32,272 nucleotides of DNA, from assembly GCA_020348365.1 (NCBI GenBank), contig CP070749.1, positions 472,992 to 505,263 on the forward strand, read 5' to 3'. Below the pieces are notes generated by a model. It made no database searches. It was given only the letters and a program-made list of their open reading frames with translations, and was not told the origin of the DNA. The stretch is from Candidatus Bathyarchaeota archaeon (GTDB taxonomy: Archaea; Thermoproteota; Bathyarchaeia; Bathyarchaeales; Bathyarchaeaceae). Each line of letters opens with the position of its first letter. Within the stretch, counting starts at the first letter, position 1. Positions 7,534 to 15,527 of this stretch are shown one piece after another. The position numbers were made by a program, and so were the translations under genes.

Positions 7534-8132
7534 GTCTCCCCCTCTGAAATCTCCAAGATGAATTTCTCTGCAAGCTGAGTGTCAAACCCAGACCTCAGCA
7601 GTTTGTCCTTGGCCTCTTTGACGGTTTTTCCTTCACTCTGGTAACGTTTAATGATGTTTCTGACCGCCTCCTTCCTCTCCCAAGGAAAGATGACCCATGA
7701 GTTTGTCCTCTTCTCATAGTAATCTGGGACGACGACGCTCCAAGGCTTATAATAGATGGTTGAAATCTTAACTTCAATCGCGCCTTTCTTCTTCAAGTGC
7801 GAATTCACCAGTCGAAGGCTCTTTCCAGTGTCGGCGACATCATCCATGAGAAGCACTTCCTTACCCTCAACCGACACTGAAACAGGCTGAGTTAGTATGG
7901 GTTCACCTTTTGTCTTGGCAACTCCTATGTAGAACTCCGCCTTCACATTGGCAATCTCAGGATTCTCCAGCAGATCTGACATGACTCTAGCTGGGGGCCA
8001 GCCACCACGGGAAACCCCGACAATCACGTCTGGTTTGAAGCCGTCCTCTCGAATCTTCTCAGCGAGGCTCAGGAGAAAATCGTAGATTTTGTCCCACGTG
8101 GGGATTTCAAGTTCTAGACTCTCAGCCATCAA
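7530..8132 (-). CDS. Purine-type phosphoribosyltransferase with C-terminal helical extension
   Basis: A type I phosphoribosyltransferase fold is evident from VIVGVSRGGWPPARVMSDLL (36-55) and the PRPP loop VLLMDDVADTGKS (93-105). It would transfer phosphoribose from PRPP to a nucleobase; the WVIFPWERKE segment near 146-155 resembles the base-binding hood of xanthine/guanine-type archaeal enzymes. Residues 155-200 form an additional helical tail ending in SGFDTQLAEKFI. The start at 8132 (ATG, with a second ATG at 8129) is followed quickly by the conserved core. It overlaps cgi121 by 4 nt, so the salvage enzyme and the KEOPS subunit are co-expressed. Substrate specificity cannot be read from sequence alone. 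Confidence 0.85.
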   Translation of the reverse strand: MMAESLELEIPTWDKIYDFLLSLAEKIREDGFKPDVIVGVSRGGWPPARVMSDLLENPEIANVKAEFYIGVAKTKGEPILTQPVSVSVEGKEVLLMDDVADTGKSLRLVNSHLKKKGAIEVKISTIYYKPWSVVVPDYYEKRTNSWVIFPWERKEAVRNIIKRYQSEGKTVKEAKDKLLRSGFDTQLAEKFILEISEGET

Positions 8133-8253
8133 TGAACCACAAACTGCTTCAATCTTAATTGAAGTCGGCTGCTCTGATGTGGCTTTTGGGCCTACTCTAA
8201 TATAACGCTTATTAAGAATCCTAAGATGTAGAAATCACAGAATACGAATAGTT

Positions 8254-8418
8254 TCAATCATCACCGGATTCTAGGACAGTTACCTTTTCGATATTTTCTA
8301 TCCAAGGGATTCTTGATTCTTCAAGTTTCTCTAGAATCTCTTCTTCAATTTCCTTGTTCTGCTCTTCGAGACACTCTTTGACGAGGCTTATGACCATAAT
8401 AGCTATTTTTCTAGGCAC
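8254..8418 (-). CDS. Small hypothetical protein, 54 residues
   Basis: A GTG at 8418 opens a 54-codon minus-strand frame ending at a TGA at 8254. AAGGAA lies 6-7 nt before the start. The product begins MPRKIAIMVISLV, a short hydrophobic stretch that could be a beta strand. It continues with an acidic amphipathic helix (residues 17-35, rich in Glu and Lys) and ends with IPWIENIEKVTVLE and an acidic tail. It is too short for a membrane protein and has no DNA-binding motif I can name. Upstream lie a TATA-like element and a perfect palindrome at the predicted transcription start, which argues for a regulated gene of its own. I do not recognise the family, and internal ATG 8397 is an alternative start. 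Confidence 0.6.
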   Translation of the reverse strand: MPRKIAIMVISLVKECLEEQNKEIEEEILEKLEESRIPWIENIEKVTVLESGDD

Positions 8419-8477
8419 TCTGTTTCCTTCTCTTTGTGTATTTGTGTTTTACAGTTCTGGTGTTGTACGTGCAAACA

Positions 8478-8514
8478 ATATGTCTGATTGGAGACATATC
8501 TGATATAATATGAC
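8478..8514 (-). promoter_or_regulatory. Operator-like palindrome at the promoter of the 54-residue protein
   Basis: ATATGTCT (8478-8485), a 6-nt spacer and AGACATAT (8492-8499) form a perfect 8-bp inverted repeat. It lies directly downstream, in minus-strand sense, of the AT-rich TATA-like stretch CATATTATATC (about 8503-8513). A repressor bound there would block initiation of the small gene. A role on the plus-strand hut cluster is also possible. Confidence 0.5.
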
Positions 8515-8523
8515 CGAGCCCGA

Positions 8524-8542
8524 ATATAAGGGTTTCTTATAT
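8524..8542. promoter_or_regulatory. Symmetrical double TATA element between divergent genes
   Basis: ATATAAG (8524-8530), five spacer bases and CTTATAT (8536-8542) form a perfect 7-bp inverted repeat. Each arm is a TATA word reading outward, so the site looks like a bidirectional promoter core between the 54-residue gene and the histidine cluster. Confidence 0.4.
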
Positions 8543-8683
8543 CTTCCTACATCAGAGTCTTTCTCATCTCTCGCACACCGACCGCACCAAGTCAAAAAAC
8601 GTAGTCTGAAAACTTATAACCAACTTTCCTTTGATACGTGAAAACATAGAGGTCTTCAGTCGCGGTCATGGAGAGGATAGTCA
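8543..8683 (+). promoter_or_regulatory. Leader and promoter region of the hut cluster
   Basis: AACTTATAAC (8611-8620) is the best plus-strand TATA box, about 65 nt before the GTG start of ftcD. GAGAGG at 8671-8676 can serve as its ribosome site. No additional reading frame is evident in this stretch. Confidence 0.45.
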
Positions 8684-9592
8684 GTGAAAGAGATCATAGA
8701 ATGTGTTCCAAATTTCAGCACATCAGACTCCGAAATTGTGAAGGCAATCTTAGACGAAGTGAGGGGAATTGAGAAAGCCTATCTACTCGACTACACTTAT
8801 GACGACTACTATAGCAGGCTCGTCGTCTCGTACGTCGGGAACAGAGACTCGGTTCTCTCGGCAGCCATTAACACTGCCAAGAAAGCCATCGAGCTCATAA
8901 ACATGAACAAACATGAAGGACAACATCCACGCATCGGAGCAGTAGACGTCGTACCTTTCATCCCAATCAGAAATGTGGAAATAGAAGACTGTGTTGAACT
9001 TGCCAGAAAGTTTGGGAGGACGCTGACAGAAGAGTGTGGTGTTCCCATCTATCTCTATGGAGAAGCCGCCACCAAACCTGAAAGAAACGATCTGGACTGG
9101 GTTAGAAGAGGCGAATATGAGAAACTTGAGGAGATGATGAAGAAGCCTGAACGGAAACCCGACTTCGGCTCGGGCTCTCCCCACCCAACAGCCGGTGCAA
9201 CCATAACTGGCGCTCGCCAAGTCATGGTAGGCTTCAACGTGAACCTTGGAACATCAAATATGGAGATAGCCAGGAAAATAGCCAAGGCAATGCATGCAAA
9301 GAAGGGGGGACTAGCCTATGTGAAGGCGATGGCCACGGAGATACCCAATAAAAACATGACTCAGATAGGCATGAGCATAACGAGTTTCGAGAAGACGCCT
9401 CTGCACAGAGTTTTTGAACTAATCAGGATCGAAGCTAATAGATACAACGTTCCGATAGTAAGCTCGGAGTTCTGCGGGTTGGCCCCTTTGAAGACAATAA
9501 CAGATGCAGCCCAACACTACCTGAAAATAGACAATCTAACCGAAGATAGAGTGCTCGAGATAGCCATACAGAGGGCAACGGAGAAAGGATGA
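8684..9592 (+). CDS. ftcD: Glutamate formimidoyltransferase (FtcD, transferase domain only)
   Basis: The 302-residue enzyme moves the formimino group of N-formiminoglutamate to a tetrahydropterin and releases glutamate, the last step of histidine breakdown. It begins IIECVPNFSTS, typical of the family. It carries NKHEGQHPRIGAVDVVPFIP (76-95) with H81 as the likely catalytic His, and later GARQVMVGFNVNLGTSN and MTQIGMSITSFEKTPLHRVFELI. Both halves of the transferase fold are present. The cyclodeaminase domain of mammalian FTCD is absent, so the deamination step must be done by a protein outside this window. The start is GTG at 8684 with GAGAGG upstream. It overlaps hutI by 4 nt (ATGA), showing that the two are co-translated. 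Confidence 0.95.
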   Translation: MKEIIECVPNFSTSDSEIVKAILDEVRGIEKAYLLDYTYDDYYSRLVVSYVGNRDSVLSAAINTAKKAIELINMNKHEGQHPRIGAVDVVPFIPIRNVEIEDCVELARKFGRTLTEECGVPIYLYGEAATKPERNDLDWVRRGEYEKLEEMMKKPERKPDFGSGSPHPTAGATITGARQVMVGFNVNLGTSNMEIARKIAKAMHAKKGGLAYVKAMATEIPNKNMTQIGMSITSFEKTPLHRVFELIRIEANRYNVPIVSSEFCGLAPLKTITDAAQHYLKIDNLTEDRVLEIAIQRATEKG

Positions 9593-10881
9593 GAAAGGTG
9601 GCCAAAGAAGAAGCAAATCTATTGATCGAAAAAGCAAGCGAACTCCTCACCATCAGGGGAGGAACCAAAAGCCCGATTCTAGGAAAGAGAATGCGAGATT
9701 TAGGCATCATCAGGGATGGCGCAATTGCCATCAGGAAGGGAAGAGTGGTAGCTGTAGGAAAGACCGATATGATCAGAGAGAAATTTGAAAGCAGTAACAT
9801 CATAGACGCGAGCAAGAAAGTTGTCATGCCAGGCTTTGTGGACCCTCACACGCATCTGGTCTTCGCGGGCTCAAGAGAAGAAGAGTTTGAGATGAGGGTA
9901 GAGGGAGCCGCCTACATGGAGATCCTTCAGAAAGGAGGGGGAATCTTGAAGACTGTGAAGGAGACCAGAAAAGCAGGCAGAGAGGAGCTGCTCGAGGACT
10001 GCAGGAAGACATTATCTGTTATGCTGGAGCATGGCACAACAACAGTAGAAGCAAAGAGCGGCTACGGATTAACTACAGAGGACGAGTTGAAGTGCCTGGA
10101 AGTCATGAAGCTCGCAAACACAGAACACCCTATAGAGATCGTGCCGACATTTCTGGGAGCACACGCTGTCCCCTCCGAATACAAAAACAACACAGATGGA
10201 TACGTAAACCTCGTAGCAGATGAGATGATTCCAGAGGTTACAACCCGCAAACTAGCGGAGTTCTGTGACGTATTCTGCGAACGAGGAGTATTCAACATTA
10301 AACACTCAAGAACAATTCTCTCCCAAGGAAAGAGATATGGTCTTGCGGCAAAACTGCACGCGGACGAGATGACTAGATTTGGTGGCGCTGAGTTGGCGGC
10401 CGAGATGCAAGCCATTTCGGCTAGTCATCTGCTCTTTTCTTCTGATGCCAGCCTACAGGTAATGGCGGATCAGGGGGTAGTTGCTGTTCTGCTTCCTGGA
10501 GCCTCATTTACTCTTATGACACAAATGTACGCCAATGCCAAGAGGATGATAGAGTTAGGTGTGCCTGTCGCGTTGGGAACGGACTATAACCCGAGTTGTT
10601 GGGGGGAGAATCAGCAGATGACAATTGCCTTAGCTTGCCATCAAATGAGGATGACGCCGGCGGAGGCGATAACTGCAGCGACGATAAACGCTGCCCACGC
10701 CATAAATCGGAGTCATGAGATTGGAAGTCTGGAGCTTGGAAAAAGGGCGGATATCTTGGTTTTGAACGTGCCAAATCATAGGTTCCTAGGCTACCGCTTC
10801 AGTGTAAATCTGGCGGCCAAGGTGATAAAAGACGGAAATCTTGTTGTCAATAAGGGAGTACGATCGAAAGTTGAGCCGTGA
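9589..10881 (+). CDS. hutI: Imidazolonepropionase
   Basis: This 430-residue amidohydrolase hydrolyses 4-imidazolone-5-propanoate to N-formimino-L-glutamate. Metal and substrate residues are visible: H87 and H89 in DPHTHLVF, the EAKSGYGL motif (154-161), H192 in GAHAVP, H257 in KLHADE, H280 in ASHLLF, and D332 in GTDYNPSC. Length and motif order match bacterial HutI. The ATG overlaps the ftcD stop codon as ATGA, so its start is firm. Next comes a 125-nt spacer with a separate promoter for hutU. Confidence 0.97.
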   Translation: MRKVAKEEANLLIEKASELLTIRGGTKSPILGKRMRDLGIIRDGAIAIRKGRVVAVGKTDMIREKFESSNIIDASKKVVMPGFVDPHTHLVFAGSREEEFEMRVEGAAYMEILQKGGGILKTVKETRKAGREELLEDCRKTLSVMLEHGTTTVEAKSGYGLTTEDELKCLEVMKLANTEHPIEIVPTFLGAHAVPSEYKNNTDGYVNLVADEMIPEVTTRKLAEFCDVFCERGVFNIKHSRTILSQGKRYGLAAKLHADEMTRFGGAELAAEMQAISASHLLFSSDASLQVMADQGVVAVLLPGASFTLMTQMYANAKRMIELGVPVALGTDYNPSCWGENQQMTIALACHQMRMTPAEAITAATINAAHAINRSHEIGSLELGKRADILVLNVPNHRFLGYRFSVNLAAKVIKDGNLVVNKGVRSKVEP

Positions 10882-10955
10882 AACAGAGTTTTCTCCTCAG
10901 TGAAAAGAAGTGAAATCTTTCTGACGTTCATAGGAAATAGGCGAGAGGTAAGATT

Positions 10956-10967
10956 ACTTATAAATAG
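10956..10967 (+). promoter_or_regulatory. hutU: TATA box of hutU
   Basis: ACTTATAAATAG is a near-ideal archaeal TATA box, preceded by a purine-rich GAGGTAAGAT. Transcription should begin near 10990, about 15 nt before the ATG at 11007. It shows that hutU-hutH is a second transcription unit inside the cluster. Confidence 0.65.
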
Positions 10968-11006
10968 TCTTTTTGCTCTAGGGCTTGGGGGGAAGGTGTG
11001 ACTAAG

Positions 11007-12653
11007 ATGAAAAAGACAAGGAAATGCATAACAGGCCCTGAGCTGCACTGCAAGAACTGGCAGATTGAGGGTATTCTTCGTATGTTGCATAATGTTGTTG
11101 ATTCTGAGGTCGCCAAGGATTCTGAGAACCTTATCGTTTATGGTGGTACTGGAAAGGCTGCTAGGAGCTGGGAATGCTTCAACAAGATCGATGAAACACT
11201 CAGAAAGCTAGAAATCGATGAGACGCTTCTAATCCAGAGTGGAAAGCCCGTTGGAGTCTTCAAGACGCACGAGGGGGCTCCTCGGGCTCTTCTAGTCAAT
11301 AGCATGCTCGTGCCAAAATGGGCATCATGGGACTTCTTCCACGAGTTGGAACAGAAGGGACTTATAATGTTTGGACAGATGACGGCAGGCTCATGGGCGT
11401 ACATCGGAACACAGGGTATCCTACAAGGAACCTACGAAACACTGGCAGCGGTTGCAAAGGAGAACTTCAATGGAACCCTGCAAGGAAGACTGGTTCTCAC
11501 AGCAGGCCTAGGCGAGATGGGGGGAGCGCAACCACTAGCCGTAACCATGAACGAAGGCGTAGCTCTGGTCGTAGAAATCAACAAGGACGCCATCAAACGC
11601 AGACTGAAACATGGATATCTCGAAGCTTGGACCGACGACTTGGGCGAAGCAATCGACACAGTGACCCAAGCCAAGGAAGACAATACTCCTAGAAGTATCG
11701 GGCTTCTCGGCAACGCAGCGGAGATACATCCCGAACTCGTAGAGAGGAATGTTGTCCCAGACATTGTCACGGATCAGACAGCCGCCCACGACCCCCTCAA
11801 CGGATACTACCCAGCTGGGCTTTCCGTAGAAGAAGCTGATGAACTCCGGGAAAACGATCCAGACAGGTACATGGAAAAGGCTAGGGCAAGCATTCACACC
11901 CAGGTAAAAGCTATGGTTCAGATGATGCAGAAGGGCACAATCACTTTCGAGTACGGCAATAACATTAGACAGGAAGCATACAACGACGGCTTCAAAGACG
12001 CGTTCACATTTCCAGGATTTGTGAAGAGATACATAAGACCGATGTTTTGCGAGGGAAAAGGCCCTTTCAGATGGGCCTCGCTAGTTGGCGACCCAGGAGA
12101 CATCTACACCTTAGACGATGTTATCCTAACAGAGTTCTCATACAACAAGGGACTCTGCCGTTGGATACAAAAAGCGAAGGAACACGTCAAGTTCCAAGGC
12201 CTACCGGCGAGAGTCTGCTGGCTGGGATTCGGGGAAAGAGCCAGATTCGGGAAAATCATGAACGATATGGTCCGTGAAGGAAAACTCTCAGGTCCCATAT
12301 GGATTGGAAGAGATCACCTAGACGGTGGAAGCGTGGCATCGCCGAACAGAGAAACCGAGGGCATGCAGGACGGAAGCGATGCCATAGCAGATTGGCCAAT
12401 TCTAAACGCGCTTTTGAATGCTGTGGCTGGAGCAACATGGGTTTCAGTACATCATGGAGGCGGAGTGGGAATAGGCTACAGCATCCACGCTGGAATGTGC
12501 CTAGTCGCAGACGGAACCAAAAAAGCTGAGAAGAGGCTAATTCGAGTTCTAACCACCGACCCGGGTACGGCCATCATCCGACATGCCGACGCGGGCTATC
12601 AGAGAGCCAAGAACATAGCTAGCGACAGAGGAATTCACATACCGATGCTATAA
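11007..12653 (+). CDS. hutU: Urocanate hydratase (urocanase)
   Basis: The 548-residue, NAD-dependent enzyme adds water to urocanate to give imidazolonepropionate. Family blocks include NLIVYGGTGKAARSW, GQMTAGSWAYIGTQGI, VLTAGLGEMGGAQPLA, DQTAAHDPLNGYYP and ARVCWLGFG with the active-site Cys at about 404. Later blocks are IWIGRDHLDGGSVASPNRE and VSVHHGGGVGIGYS. I chose the ATG at 11007: AAGGTG lies 8 nt upstream of it, whereas the GTG at 10998 falls inside that ribosome site. It has its own TATA box and is followed after 53 nt by hutH. NadC and NadM in this window could supply its NAD cofactor. Confidence 0.98.
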   Translation: MKKTRKCITGPELHCKNWQIEGILRMLHNVVDSEVAKDSENLIVYGGTGKAARSWECFNKIDETLRKLEIDETLLIQSGKPVGVFKTHEGAPRALLVNSMLVPKWASWDFFHELEQKGLIMFGQMTAGSWAYIGTQGILQGTYETLAAVAKENFNGTLQGRLVLTAGLGEMGGAQPLAVTMNEGVALVVEINKDAIKRRLKHGYLEAWTDDLGEAIDTVTQAKEDNTPRSIGLLGNAAEIHPELVERNVVPDIVTDQTAAHDPLNGYYPAGLSVEEADELRENDPDRYMEKARASIHTQVKAMVQMMQKGTITFEYGNNIRQEAYNDGFKDAFTFPGFVKRYIRPMFCEGKGPFRWASLVGDPGDIYTLDDVILTEFSYNKGLCRWIQKAKEHVKFQGLPARVCWLGFGERARFGKIMNDMVREGKLSGPIWIGRDHLDGGSVASPNRETEGMQDGSDAIADWPILNALLNAVAGATWVSVHHGGGVGIGYSIHAGMCLVADGTKKAEKRLIRVLTTDPGTAIIRHADAGYQRAKNIASDRGIHIPML

Positions 12654-12706
12654 ATGATGCACTTTACCTATCATATACGCCGCTCTTAAAGGAGGAAAGA
12701 CAAGAC

Positions 12707-14278
12707 TTGAACAGTGTGCTAATTGACGGAGAAAGCTTGACTACAAAAGATGTAATTGCAGTCTCACGCAATAACGATCCTGTGGAGATCGCGCAGAAAG
12801 CAAGGGAGAAGGTGAAAAAATCTAGACGAGCTCTTGAAGAGTTCATTAAGAAGGAGAAGGTGGTCTATGGCGTCACGACTGGATTTGGAGCCTTTGGCAG
12901 CGTGGTTATTCCCTCTGAGCGCATCAAAGAGCTACAATATAACTTGATTAGGAGTCACTCTGCGGGTGTAGGAAAGCCGTTAGACAGAGATGTGACGAGA
13001 GCATTGATGCTGCTAAGGGCGAATACCCTCGCTAAGGGAAACTCTGGAATAAAACTGGTGACCCTCGAGACCCTGGTTCAGATGATCAACAAGGGCGTAC
13101 ATCCATTAATCCCAGAAAAGGGCTCGGTGAGTGCAAGTGGCGATCTCGCTCCATTGTCTCACATGACACTGGTTATGATGGGCGAAGGTGAAGCCGAGTT
13201 TGAAGGAAAAGTAATGAATGGCCAGCAAGCCATGAGTAAGGCGGGGATTACCCCCATCAAACTTGATTTCAAAGAGGGATTAGCCTTAAATAACGGCACC
13301 CAGATGGTGACAGCGATCGGAGTCTTAGCCATCCACGACACGGAAAGACTGATAAAAACCGCAGAAATAGCAGCCTCACTGAGCCTGGAAGCCCTAAGCG
13401 GGATATCCGACGCCTTCGATGAAAAGATACATAATGTTAGACCACATCCAGGTCAGATTAAAACCGCCAGAAACATACGCCTACTCACAAGTGGAAGTCA
13501 GATAATAAGATCAAGCAGTGATGTAATCAAAGAAATCAGGAGATCCAAGACGAGACATCCTCAAGACCCATACAGCTTGAGGTGCATTCCTCAAGTTCTA
13601 GGAGCGGCCAGAGACGCTGCTTCATATGCAAGAAGAATTATCGAGACCGAAATCAATTCAGCAACAGATAATCCTTTGATCTTCGCTGAAGATGGAGAAT
13701 GCCTATCTGGCGGAAACTTTCACGGGCAACCAATTTCTGTTGTAATGGACCTACTGGGGATTGCTCTGACGACCGTTGGTAACATGTCAGAGCGGAGAAT
13801 CGCCAGGCTCATTGATGAAAACCTAAGCCAAGGATTACCACCCTTCCTGATTCACAGCGAAGTTGAGAAGGGAATACACAGTGGTTTCATGTCCGTTCAA
13901 TACACGGCGGCTGCCTTGGCTTCAGAGAACAAAACCATGGCCCATCCAGCAAGTGTCGATTCAATTCCAACATCAGCGAACTTTGAAGATTTTGTAAGCA
14001 TGGGATCGATTGCAGCTAGGAAAGCTACGAGAATTCTTGTAAATTCAGAGTATATTTTGGCTATTGAACTTTTATGCGCGGCTCAGGCGGTAGAATTTCG
14101 AGGCTCTGAGAAACTTGGTCAGGGAACGAGAGTGGCGTATTCACTGATTAGAGAAAAGGTACCTATGTTGAGGAAAGACCGAGTGATGTCCAAGGATATA
14201 GAAGATGTGGGGAAGTTGATTAGGAACGGACGATTCGTAGAGGCAGTGGAAAGGGCATCGATTCATAGACAGTCTTAA
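12707..14278 (+). CDS. hutH: Histidine ammonia-lyase
   Basis: This 523-residue enzyme removes ammonia from histidine to form urocanate, the entry step of the pathway. The MIO cofactor arises from A143-S144-G145 in GSVSASGDLAPLSHM. Y54 in VYGVTTGFGAFG is the catalytic Tyr, and IRSHSAGVGKPL has the His that favours histidine over aromatic substrates in this superfamily. GNFHGQPISVVMD and the C-terminal ENKTMAHPASVDSIPTSAN segment complete the signature. The start is TTG at 12707, after AAAGGAGG about 11 nt upstream; a GTG at 12716 is too far from that site to be preferred. The tail is convergent with a kinase gene across a stem-loop. Confidence 0.97.
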   Translation: MNSVLIDGESLTTKDVIAVSRNNDPVEIAQKAREKVKKSRRALEEFIKKEKVVYGVTTGFGAFGSVVIPSERIKELQYNLIRSHSAGVGKPLDRDVTRALMLLRANTLAKGNSGIKLVTLETLVQMINKGVHPLIPEKGSVSASGDLAPLSHMTLVMMGEGEAEFEGKVMNGQQAMSKAGITPIKLDFKEGLALNNGTQMVTAIGVLAIHDTERLIKTAEIAASLSLEALSGISDAFDEKIHNVRPHPGQIKTARNIRLLTSGSQIIRSSSDVIKEIRRSKTRHPQDPYSLRCIPQVLGAARDAASYARRIIETEINSATDNPLIFAEDGECLSGGNFHGQPISVVMDLLGIALTTVGNMSERRIARLIDENLSQGLPPFLIHSEVEKGIHSGFMSVQYTAAALASENKTMAHPASVDSIPTSANFEDFVSMGSIAARKATRILVNSEYILAIELLCAAQAVEFRGSEKLGQGTRVAYSLIREKVPMLRKDRVMSKDIEDVGKLIRNGRFVEAVERASIHRQS

Positions 14279-14374
14279 TACTGCGCTCTATTGATTATGC
14301 TAGTTCTTCTAAGACTCGCATCCGTTTAACGATGTTGGGATGAGAAGGGAAAATGCATGCTGCCATGTAGGACC

Positions 14375-14407
14375 CTGCACGCATTCTAATGCGTCGTCCG
14401 CGTGCAG
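14375..14407. terminator. Stem-loop between convergent hutH and kinase genes
   Basis: CTGCACGC (14375-14382) pairs perfectly with GCGTGCAG (14400-14407). Inside it ACGCAT-TCTA-ATGCGT (14379-14394) makes an alternative, mutually exclusive 6-bp hairpin. The position between two converging genes suggests a structured 3' end or transcription barrier. No T-run follows, so a classical intrinsic terminator is not shown. Confidence 0.35.
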
Positions 14408-14426
14408 CACCCGGGATTGGATAACT

Positions 14427-15215
14427 TTAGAGTCTAACCGTTTGAAGCTTGCGTAGGCCACATACGTCTAGAACCGTTTCAAATTCTTCTCTTGTATGCA
14501 TCTTTTTGTACTTCCTCAAAGCCCTGATTAACTTTCCCTTGTCGATTTCGCCTAGTCTGTCTTCTATCATCCTTGCTACCGAGCCTCCGATGAATAGGTA
14601 TTGGCAGACAGAGGTTACGTTAGCGGCTCTTCTATCAGTGCTTGCAGTTTCGAAATCAACCAAGCAGGGCTTGTCATCCTCTCCTACAACGATGTGTTTG
14701 GGAGCTCTGCTGAGTTCTCCATGATCCAGACTCACTTTATCAAGCCTCCAGCATTGCTCTAAAACAGCCAAGAGAACATAGCGAATCCTGGATTTAAAGC
14801 GTTCTTTCACCCCTTCAATCCATTTGGGCAGTGTTGTCCCCTCAACAAACTCCATCACAAGAAAGTTGTCCGTGGCATCAATCAAATCGGGTCCAACAGC
14901 AGCCGTATTCGCCTTTCTCTGCATCTCAGCTTCATGCAGCATCCCACTCCGATTCGCATCCACTCTACGAATCTTGAGGGCGACCTTTCGTCCACCCAAG
15001 CTTGCTGAAACAACAATGCCACAATGGCCCTTGCCCAAGACAGGCATATTGAATACCCTTTTCTCCCCGTTGAACTCCAATGCTTGCACTCCAAGATTCT
15101 CAAGCTCCCACACACGCCTTCTCAATTCCTTCAAGTCATACCGTGGATAGCACAGTATCTTAGCGCATTCTGGCTCATGAAGTCTCTCTAAAGGAACCAC
15201 TCCATCATCAATCAA
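14427..15215 (-). CDS. Atypical archaeal Ser/Thr protein kinase (COG2112-like, Bud32/RIO relative)
   Basis: The 262-residue protein has a small kinase fold. Residues 58-67 give a glycine loop (VLGKGHCGIV), VALKIRRVD carries the ATP-anchoring Lys, and an FLVMEFVEGTTLPKWI hinge follows. The catalytic loop is DHGELSRAPKHI and the metal-binding loop is LVDFETAS. HGE and DFE replace the usual HxD and DFG, which I associate with the archaeal COG2112 group and do not take as damage. An N-terminal segment of about 50 residues precedes the kinase core. Substrate and pathway are unknown. It stands alone on the minus strand, and no clear TATA box is visible upstream of the ATG at 15215. Confidence 0.8.
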   Translation of the reverse strand: MIDDGVVPLERLHEPECAKILCYPRYDLKELRRRVWELENLGVQALEFNGEKRVFNMPVLGKGHCGIVVSASLGGRKVALKIRRVDANRSGMLHEAEMQRKANTAAVGPDLIDATDNFLVMEFVEGTTLPKWIEGVKERFKSRIRYVLLAVLEQCWRLDKVSLDHGELSRAPKHIVVGEDDKPCLVDFETASTDRRAANVTSVCQYLFIGGSVARMIEDRLGEIDKGKLIRALRKYKKMHTREEFETVLDVCGLRKLQTVRL

Positions 15216-15527
15216 TGAAGGTCCTCAACATGCCCTGTTTAACCAACATTCCTGTTAGCTTCCGATTCTGCAACCAACGCCCTTCTTCAAAGGCTGCCAT
15301 GCTAAAAACTTATCTCATTCGTTTTATCTCCATTGGGAGTAATTGCCAGCGCAATTGCACGCGTCAACGTGAGTGCGCGCCTTGAGATATCGATAAATCA
15401 AACAAACGCTTCTCAGAGATTCCAAGTGAAGACAGGAGACTCTATTAGCATAACACTTCGAACATGGTAACGATGGTTCGGAAGAAAGAAGCGTCTAAAG
15501 ACGTTGATGCATGCAGTCCATAAGCCA
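15216..15527. other. Intergenic region, no confident gene
   Basis: A plus-strand frame of 45 codons runs from a TTG at 15333 to a TAA at 15470. Its product is polar with alternating hydrophobic residues, as in a beta-rich secreted domain, but it has no SD site and only a weak TATA-like CTTATC upstream. It may be a gene remnant or chance. I see no RNA gene or repeat here. Confidence 0.3.

Noticed and set aside
8783..12529. Several long frames antisense or out of frame within the hut genes
   Set aside because: The reading frames of FtcD, HutI and HutU carry full sets of family motifs. The other frames are shadows produced by codon bias.
14341..14420. A tRNA or other standard RNA gene at the GC-rich stem region
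   Set aside because: There is no T-loop GGTTCAAATC-like sequence, no anticodon arm and no acceptor pairing. No other tRNA or rRNA was seen in any gap of the window.
14427..15215. Kinase considered as an inactive pseudokinase because of HGE and DFE
   Set aside because: The same replacements appear to be normal for this archaeal kinase group, and the glycine loop and Lys are intact.
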